A stretch of 10,914 bases of DNA from Acetobacteraceae bacterium (lineage in GTDB: Bacteria > Pseudomonadota > Alphaproteobacteria > Acetobacterales > Acetobacteraceae): NCBI GenBank assembly GCA_030039695.1, contig JASHVB010000877.1, positions 1-10,914 of the forward strand. Direction: 5' to 3'. Positions 6,490 to 10,914 of this stretch are shown in pieces. Position numbers and translations under genes: made by a program. The number at the start of each line of letters is the position of its first letter. Positions within the stretch are counted from its first letter, which is position 1. The notes beneath the pieces were generated by a model that saw nothing but the letters and a program-made list of their open reading frames with translations, ran no database searches and was not told where the DNA came from.

Positions 6490-7167
6490 TCACGCACTTC
6501 TCGCCGCCACCAAACGCCACGTCGGATCCCGGGTCGCGAGATCCCGCTCGAACGTCCAGAGGTCGGTAATCTCCGTCACTGCGTCCGTCCCCGCCACCAC
6601 ATGCTCGGTCTTGTCACGCGTCAGGCTGACCTGATCAGAGACGAACCGTACCGTGACCGACGCGACGGTGCCGCGCAGCTCGGCCGCCTCGATCGCCATG
6701 TTCTCCATGCCGCGGATCTCGCTCACCTGTGTGTGGCCGGCCGCTTCGCGCGCCGCCATGACCGACTCGAACGCGTGGTTGGTGTCCTCCGAGAGCAACG
6801 CTTGCAGCGCGCTCCGGTCACCGCTCGCGAACGCGGCAACGATGATGCGGAATGCCTTCTCTGCGCCGTCCAAGAACCGGGCGGGGTCGAAGCTGGCGTC
6901 GGCCGCGTGAATCCGCGCCAGGGTCTGCCCGAGCGCACTGTTCGGGTCAGGCACCACGCGGTTGGCTGGCGGCGTGAGCGGCTCGGCACTTCCCTCGATC
7001 ACCGGCCCCTGTGTGGCTGGTGCCGGGCCTGGCCGCAGCGGCTGCGGTTGTGGCGGACGTTCGAACCCGGTCCGCCGCCCCAGGATGCTGCGCAGCCGAA
7101 GCACGAGGAACGCAGCGATCATCCCAAACAAGATCAGGTCAACGGGAAAGCCGGTGCTGCCACCCAT
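6490..7167 (-). CDS. Tim44/TimA-family membrane-anchored protein
   Basis: The 225-residue product begins with a single hydrophobic anchor (about 8-24), followed by the conserved RLRSILGRRTGFE (24-36). A proline-rich linker (38-75) leads to a Tim44-like domain (about 80-224) with family blocks such as FDPARFLDGAEKAF, ALLSEDTNHAFESVMAAR, VRFVSDQVSLTRD and ITDLWTFERDL ending in DPTWRLVAAR. The domain is shared with the mitochondrial import-motor subunit Tim44. Alphaproteobacteria carry such single-anchor homologues, whose cellular role is not firmly settled; it probably faces the cytoplasm or periplasm from the inner membrane. AAGGAG at 7176-7181 lies eight bases before ATG 7167 and supports the start. 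The gene diverges from the histidine phosphatase gene. Downstream (leftwards) it runs into the IS605 remnant rather than another gene. Confidence 0.9.
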   Translation of the reverse strand: MGGSTGFPVDLILFGMIAAFLVLRLRSILGRRTGFERPPQPQPLRPGPAPATQGPVIEGSAEPLTPPANRVVPDPNSALGQTLARIHAADASFDPARFLDGAEKAFRIIVAAFASGDRSALQALLSEDTNHAFESVMAAREAAGHTQVSEIRGMENMAIEAAELRGTVASVTVRFVSDQVSLTRDKTEHVVAGTDAVTEITDLWTFERDLATRDPTWRLVAARSA

Positions 7168-7175
7168 GAGCGGGT

Positions 7176-7219
7176 CTCCTTACGGAGCTACAGATAGGCG
7201 CGGTTTGGCTGATAGACAA
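7176..7219 (-). promoter_or_regulatory. Ribosome binding site and weak promoter candidate for the Tim44-like gene
   Basis: The Shine-Dalgarno sequence AAGGAG (7176-7181, minus strand) is clear. Upstream, TTGTCT (7214-7219) and TATCTG (7191-7196) are 17 bases apart and resemble weak -35 and -10 boxes (four and three matches out of six). The segment 7191-7240 is noticeably richer in A and T than the flanks and must hold control signals for both divergent genes. Confidence 0.35.
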
Positions 7220-7278
7220 ACAAATCCCTCTTTTCAGCCATGGTTGCGACGCGCCCGTCGGGTCGGTTATGCGGTGGC

Positions 7279-7833
7279 ATGATCCTACTTCGACACGGCC
7301 AGAGCGAATTCAACCTGCATTTCGGCGCAACCCGCCGCGATCCCGGCGTGATCGATGCGCCGCTCACCGAGCTTGGTCGCCAACAAGCCGCCCGTGCGGC
7401 GCGCGAACTGGCCGATCTGCCGATCGCCCGTATCATTGCCTCACCTTACACGCGGGCGCTGCAGACTGCCGCACCCGTGGCGGCCGCGCTCGGCGTGCCG
7501 GTTGTGATCAACCCGATCGTGCGGGAGCGCTATGCTTTTGCGTGCGATATCGGCACGCCGCGCAGCAAGCTGGCGCGCACATGGCCGCAGCATGATTTTT
7601 CCGCCATCGAGGAGGTCTGGTGGCCGCCCGTCGAGGAGCCCGCAGAATCCATCTTCGCGCGCGCGGCCTTGTTCCGGACGGAAATGGCCTCGCTGCCCAA
7701 CTGGACGGACACGTTGGTGGTGACCCACTGGGGCTTTATCCTGTCGCTCACCGGTGAAAGGACCACAAACGGCCAGTGGCTACGCTGCGACCCCACTGAG
7801 CCAGCGCCGAGCGACGTGGCGTGGTATGTGTAA
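7279..7833 (+). CDS. Histidine phosphatase superfamily protein
   Basis: With start at 7279 the protein has 184 residues and opens directly with the catalytic signature MILLRHGQSEFN (Arg5, His6). The rest of the active site is visible: SPYTRALQTA with Arg59, a candidate acid Glu84 in VRERYAF, and the second histidine His150 in VVTHWGF. The family forms a phosphohistidine intermediate and hydrolyses phosphate esters. Members range from phosphoglycerate mutases to broad phosphatases, so the substrate is unknown. No signal peptide or anchor is seen, so it is probably cytoplasmic. An in-frame ATG at 7240 would add 13 residues without family similarity, and neither start has a strong Shine-Dalgarno. 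I prefer 7279 because the catalytic strand normally lies at the very N-terminus. It is transcribed divergently from the Tim44-like gene. Confidence 0.88.
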   Translation: MILLRHGQSEFNLHFGATRRDPGVIDAPLTELGRQQAARAARELADLPIARIIASPYTRALQTAAPVAAALGVPVVINPIVRERYAFACDIGTPRSKLARTWPQHDFSAIEEVWWPPVEEPAESIFARAALFRTEMASLPNWTDTLVVTHWGFILSLTGERTTNGQWLRCDPTEPAPSDVAWYV

Positions 7834-7843
7834 CGTCTGGCGC

Positions 7844-7856
7844 CGGGCGAAGCCCG
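7844..7856 (+). terminator. Small hairpin after the phosphatase gene, weak terminator candidate
   Basis: CGGGC (7844-7848) pairs with GCCCG (7852-7856) around a GAA loop, 11 bases after the stop codon. There is no T-run, so it is not a convincing intrinsic terminator. It may act as a stabilising 3' structure. Confidence 0.25.
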
Positions 7857-8076
7857 CGATCACGCCATTCCGGCGGTCGCGCCCTTGTGAGTAAGTGTCA
7901 AACGGCGGGATTGTGATTGCTGTCGCGATGTCTGAATTGTAACGAAGCACTGAAATCCGTAACCCGATGCTGTCAGGGGTTGCTGCGGCGAGGCCTCGCC
8001 CTTTATCCCCACCATCGGCCGGCCAGGCGCGTTGGCCGTGTCGCCAACTACGGCGGACAAAGCATGACGACGTCCC
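7857..8076 (+). promoter_or_regulatory. Upstream region of the efflux operon with GTAAC direct repeats
   Basis: This gap of about 220 bases before mdtA is where its promoter should lie. GTAAC occurs at 7939-7943 and again at 7959-7963, a 20-base spacing, near two helical turns. This could be a binding site for a response regulator that reads direct repeats. The local AT content is raised around 7900-7960. No unambiguous -35/-10 pair was found; TTGTGA at 7911-7916 has no well-spaced partner. No ribosome binding site is evident before ATG 8077. Confidence 0.35.
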
Positions 8077-9384
8077 ATGGATGAGCGAGTTGACCCGAAG
8101 GAAGCCGAAGCGCGGCAGGAGCCCCGGCTGCGCGAAACTCCGGTCGTCCCTCGCTCGCGTCTGCGTGGCCGCATCATCCTGGCGCTTGTGGTGCTCGCCG
8201 CCATCGGCGGCCTCTACTGGTGGATGCACCACGCGGGACCCGCGGGCGGCGCGGGCCGTCATGCGCGGCTTGGGCAGACACCGCCGCAGCCGGTAGGCGC
8301 CGCCACGATCGGCAAGGGCGATATCCGCGTCATCCTCAATGCGCTCGGCACCGTCACGTCGCTCGACACCGTCACGGTGCAGACGCAGATCAATGGCCAG
8401 CTCGTCAAGGTCGGCTTTAAGGAGGGCCAGACCGTCAAGAAGGACGATTTCCTCGCGCAGATCGATCCTCGCCCCTATGAAGTGGCGCTGGAACAAGCCC
8501 AGGGTGCGCTGGTGCAGCAGCAGGGGCTGCTGGAGCAGGCAAAGAGCGACCTGCTGCGATACGAAACGCTGGAACGCAAAAACTCCATCGCCCAGCAGCA
8601 GGTTTCCGATCAGCGGTTCCTCGTGCAGCAATACACCGGCACGGTGAAGAGCGACCAGGCGGCGGTCGATAATGCCAAGCTGAATCTGATCTATTGCCAT
8701 ATCACCTCGCCGATCGATGGCCAGGTTGGCCTGCGGTTGGTCGATCAGGGCAACTTCATTCAGACCACCAGCGCCACCGGCATCGTTGTCATCACGCAGA
8801 TGCAGCCGATCTCGGTGTTGTTTTCCCTGCCCCAGCAGGACGTGCCGGATATCATCCAGCAGATCCGATCCGGTGCGACACTGAGCGTCGCGGCCTATGA
8901 CCAGGCCAACGTGAACCTGTTGGCCACAGGGAAGCTCGGTCCGCTCAGCAACCAGATCGACACGACGACCGGCACTCTCAGTATGCGCGCGATTTTCGAC
9001 AATCCGGACGAGCGGCTCTACCCGAACGAGTTCGTCAACGCCCGTTTGCTGTTGAAGACGCTGAAGGATGTGGTCCGGGTGCCGGTGCCGGCAGTGCAGC
9101 ATGGTGCGCCCGGCACGTTCGTCTATGTCATCGGCCCCAACAACACGGTTTCGGTGCGGCCCGTGAAGCTCGGGCCGACCGACAACGGCTACGACCAGGT
9201 ACTGTCCGGTCTGCAGCCTGGCCAGCGTGTGGTAACCGACGGCACCGACCGGTTGGCGGCAGGCGTGAAGGTGACGGTACCGGCGCCGAACCAGGCAGCG
9301 GGCACCGCTGCCGGTGCGCAGACCGGCCAGAGGGCGCGTACCGGCCAGCGGCGCGCGCGGCCCGCTGCGCAGAGCCCGCAATGA
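8077..9384 (+). CDS. mdtA: RND efflux membrane fusion protein, MdtA type
   Basis: This 435-residue periplasmic adaptor has a cytoplasmic basic tail, a single membrane anchor (32-50, ending YWWM), a barrel-sandwich (lipoyl-like) half (INGQLVKVGFKEGQTVKKDD, 105-124, then FLAQIDPRPYE), an alpha-helical hairpin rich in Q and A (about 136-205), the second lipoyl half (CHITSPIDGQVGLRLVDQGN, 207-226), beta-barrel and membrane-proximal domains (240-400), and a low-complexity A/Q/R tail (400-435). Length and motifs match MdtA (E. coli 415 residues). It couples the RND pump to an outer-membrane channel. The RND pump gene follows 26 bases after the stop. ATG 8077 lacks a Shine-Dalgarno, but no better in-frame start exists nearby. 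No transcriptional regulator or outer-membrane factor gene lies in the window. Confidence 0.94.
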   Translation: MDERVDPKEAEARQEPRLRETPVVPRSRLRGRIILALVVLAAIGGLYWWMHHAGPAGGAGRHARLGQTPPQPVGAATIGKGDIRVILNALGTVTSLDTVTVQTQINGQLVKVGFKEGQTVKKDDFLAQIDPRPYEVALEQAQGALVQQQGLLEQAKSDLLRYETLERKNSIAQQQVSDQRFLVQQYTGTVKSDQAAVDNAKLNLIYCHITSPIDGQVGLRLVDQGNFIQTTSATGIVVITQMQPISVLFSLPQQDVPDIIQQIRSGATLSVAAYDQANVNLLATGKLGPLSNQIDTTTGTLSMRAIFDNPDERLYPNEFVNARLLLKTLKDVVRVPVPAVQHGAPGTFVYVIGPNNTVSVRPVKLGPTDNGYDQVLSGLQPGQRVVTDGTDRLAAGVKVTVPAPNQAAGTAAGAQTGQRARTGQRRARPAAQSPQ

Positions 9385-9410
9385 TCGTACCTTGCGGGGC
9401 CCGCGGCTGA
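9381..9410 (+). other. Nine-codon mini-ORF bridging mdtA and mdtB
   Basis: An ATGA overlap at the mdtA stop starts a short frame (MIVPCGARG) that ends in TGA at 9408-9410, immediately followed by the mdtB ATG at 9411. It is in the same frame as mdtB. It could be chance, an old extended mdtB start broken by a stop, or a coupling device that delivers ribosomes to mdtB, which has no clear Shine-Dalgarno of its own. Confidence 0.25.
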
Positions 9411-10914
9411 ATGAGCCCCTCACGCCCGTTCATCCTGCGTCCGGTGGCCACCACGCTGCTGATGGCTGCCATCGTCCTGGTCGGGGTCGTTGCTTACCGG
9501 TTCCTGCCGGTCTCCGCCCTGCCGGAAGTCGAATACCCCACCATCGAAGTGCAGACCTTCTATCCCGGTGCGAGTCCCGAGGTGATGACATCATCCGTCA
9601 CCTCGCCGCTGGAAGTGCAGTTCGGCCAGATGCCCGGCCTCAATCAGATGTTCTCGACCAGCTCCGCCGGGGCATCAGTGATCACGCTGCAGTTCAGCCT
9701 GGATCTGAGCCTGGATATCGCAGAACAGGAAGTGCAGGCTTCGATCAACGCAGCGGGAAACTTGCTACCGTCCGACCTGCCGGCGCCGCCGATCTATGCC
9801 AAGGTCAATCCGGCCGATGCCCCCATCTTGACGCTCGCATTGACGTCGAAAACGCTGCCGCTGACCGAAGTGGAAGACGCAGCCAACACAAGGCTGGCGC
9901 AGAAGATCTCACAGCAGCCCGGGGTCGGCCTGGTCAGCATCAGTGGTGGCCAGGTACCTTCGGTGCGCGTGCAAGTGAACCCGACCGCACTGGCCGGCTT
10001 CGGTCTGAATATCGACGATCTGCGCACCACGCTAGGCAATGCCAACACCAATCTTCCCAAGGGAAGTTTCGACGGGCCAGCGCAGGCGTCGGCCATCAAC
10101 GCCAACGATCAGATCACTGAGGCGAGCGAGTACCTGAACGTCGTGATCGCCTACCGTAACGGCTCGCCGGTACGGCTGAGAGATGTCGCCACGGTCGTCA
10201 GCGGGCCGGAGAACACGCAGCTCGCTGCCTGGGCCAATCGCACGCCGGCGGTGATCCTGAACATTCAGCGCCAGCCCGGCGCCAACGTCATTCAGGTGGT
10301 GGACGACATCAAGGCGTTGCTGCCAAAGCTCACCGCGACATTGCCTGCGGCCATCGATGTCGCCGTGTTGACCGATCGCACCACGACCATCCGCGCCTCG
10401 GTCGCCGACGTGGAGTTCGAGCTCGGCCTCGCTATCGCGCTGGTAGTGCTGGTGATCTTCTTGTTCTTGCGCAACCTGCCGGCGACCGTGATCCCCAGCC
10501 TGTCGGTTCCGCTGTCGCTGGTTGGCACGCTGGCGCTGATGTATTTGCTTGGATTTAGCCTGGACAATCTGTCGCTGATGGCGCTGACCATCGCCACCGG
10601 TTTCGTGGTCGATGACGCCATCGTCATGATCGAGAACATTGCCCGCTTCGTCGAGGCGGGCGACTCGCCGATGACCGCCGCGTTGAAAGGCAGCGAGCAG
10701 ATCGGCTTCACGATTATCAGCCTGACCGTGTCGCTGATCGCGGTGCTGATTCCGCTATTGTTCATGGGCGACGTGGTCGGCCGTCTGTTCCATGAATTCG
10801 CCATCACCTTGTCGATCACCATTGTCATCTCCGCCATCGTCTCGTTGACCCTGGTGCCGATGATGTGCGCGCGGTTGGTAAAGCACCGGCCGGAATCGCA
10901 GCGCACGCACTTTG
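9411..10914 (+). CDS. mdtB: RND efflux pump subunit, MdtB type (3' end beyond window)
   Basis: The frame is open from ATG 9411 to the last base, giving 501 residues of a family that is normally about 1040. It begins [20 protein letters not shown], the classical first membrane segment of RND pumps. The porter domain follows ([20 protein letters not shown], then [17 protein letters not shown] and [20 protein letters not shown]). Membrane segments start near residue 338. Segment four has [17 protein letters not shown] with the paired aspartates Asp401-Asp402 needed for proton relay. The match to MdtB/MdtC (heteromultimeric pumps) is better than to AcrB, and the preceding mdtA supports MdtB. The pump exports drugs, bile salt-like compounds or metabolites by proton antiport. 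A following mdtC would be expected outside the window. No frameshift is seen in the visible half. Confidence 0.94.
   Translation, partial: MSPSRPFILRPVATTLLMAAIVLVGVVAYRFLPVSALPEVEYPTIEVQTFYPGASPEVMTSSVTSPLEVQFGQMPGLNQMFSTSSAGASVITLQFSLDLSLDIAEQEVQASINAAGNLLPSDLPAPPIYAKVNPADAPILTLALTSKTLPLTEVEDAANTRLAQKISQQPGVGLVSISGGQVPSVRVQVNPTALAGFGLNIDDLRTTLGNANTNLPKGSFDGPAQASAINANDQITEASEYLNVVIAYRNGSPVRLRDVATVVSGPENTQLAAWANRTPAVILNIQRQPGANVIQVVDDIKALLPKLTATLPAAIDVAVLTDRTTTIRASVADVEFELGLAIALVVLVIFLFLRNLPATVIPSLSVPLSLVGTLALMYLLGFSLDNLSLMALTIATGFVVDDAIVMIENIARFVEAGDSPMTAALKGSEQIGFTIISLTVSLIAVLIPLLFMGDVVGRLFHEFAITLSITIVISAIVSLTLVPMMCARLVKHRPESQRTHF

Noticed and set aside
6277..7197. A 306-codon plus-strand frame starting with TTG inside the IS flank
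   Set aside because: It is antisense to the Tim44-like gene, which has a strong ribosome binding site and clear motifs; the plus-strand product is R/G/P-rich without recognisable domains.
7780..9423. A 547-codon open frame on the minus strand across mdtA
   Set aside because: It lies fully antisense to a well-recognised membrane fusion protein, reads as R/L/G-rich sequence without family motifs, and is a product of high GC codon bias.
10292..10906. A 204-codon minus-strand frame inside mdtB, S/T/M-rich
   Set aside because: It is the mirror of RND membrane segments in mdtB and has no independent support.

Overview
The window is GC-rich bacterial DNA carrying known Gram-negative envelope genes. 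It has a three-gene MCE lipid-transport operon (pqiABC type), an RND efflux pair (mdtA and the first half of mdtB) and a Tim44-like membrane protein typical of Alphaproteobacteria. High GC, frequent ATGA stop/start overlaps and the Tim44 homologue suggest an alphaproteobacterium, possibly Acetobacteraceae. That placement is inferred from gene content only.

Layout, left to right. Positions 1-528 hold the end of a DUF1445 (YcsI-like) hydro-lyase/D-glutamate cyclase-family gene, cut by the window edge. Positions 610-4150 hold pqiA, pqiB and pqiC, each overlapping the next by four bases, so almost certainly one translationally coupled operon. An intergenic stretch with a good ribosome binding site leads into an MFS transporter of the metabolite:H+ symporter type (4330-5643).

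Positions 5644-6489 contain no intact gene. They hold nested palindromes and a decayed IS200/IS605-family element on the minus strand. In that element a left-end hairpin and the first ~75 codons of tnpA, frameshifted just before the HVH motif, are joined directly to a structured segment and a right-end hairpin. A second hairpin resembling a right end lies just outside the left end. The Tim44-like gene (6490-7167, minus) diverges from a histidine phosphatase gene (7279-7833, plus).

After a 243-base upstream region come mdtA (8077-9384) and mdtB (9411 to the window end, about half the gene). The rest of mdtB, any mdtC-like second pump subunit and any outer-membrane channel would lie beyond the right edge.

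Functionally, PqiA, PqiB and PqiC are expected to form an inner-membrane/periplasm-spanning lipid route: PqiA in the inner membrane, PqiB as a stacked MCE tunnel, and PqiC as a lipoprotein partner. MdtA and MdtB are the adaptor and pump subunits of a drug or metabolite efflux machine. The coding parts look ordinary. The unusual material is the IS605 remnant, which may keep the RNA-structured right end of a TnpB-type element without any nuclease gene.
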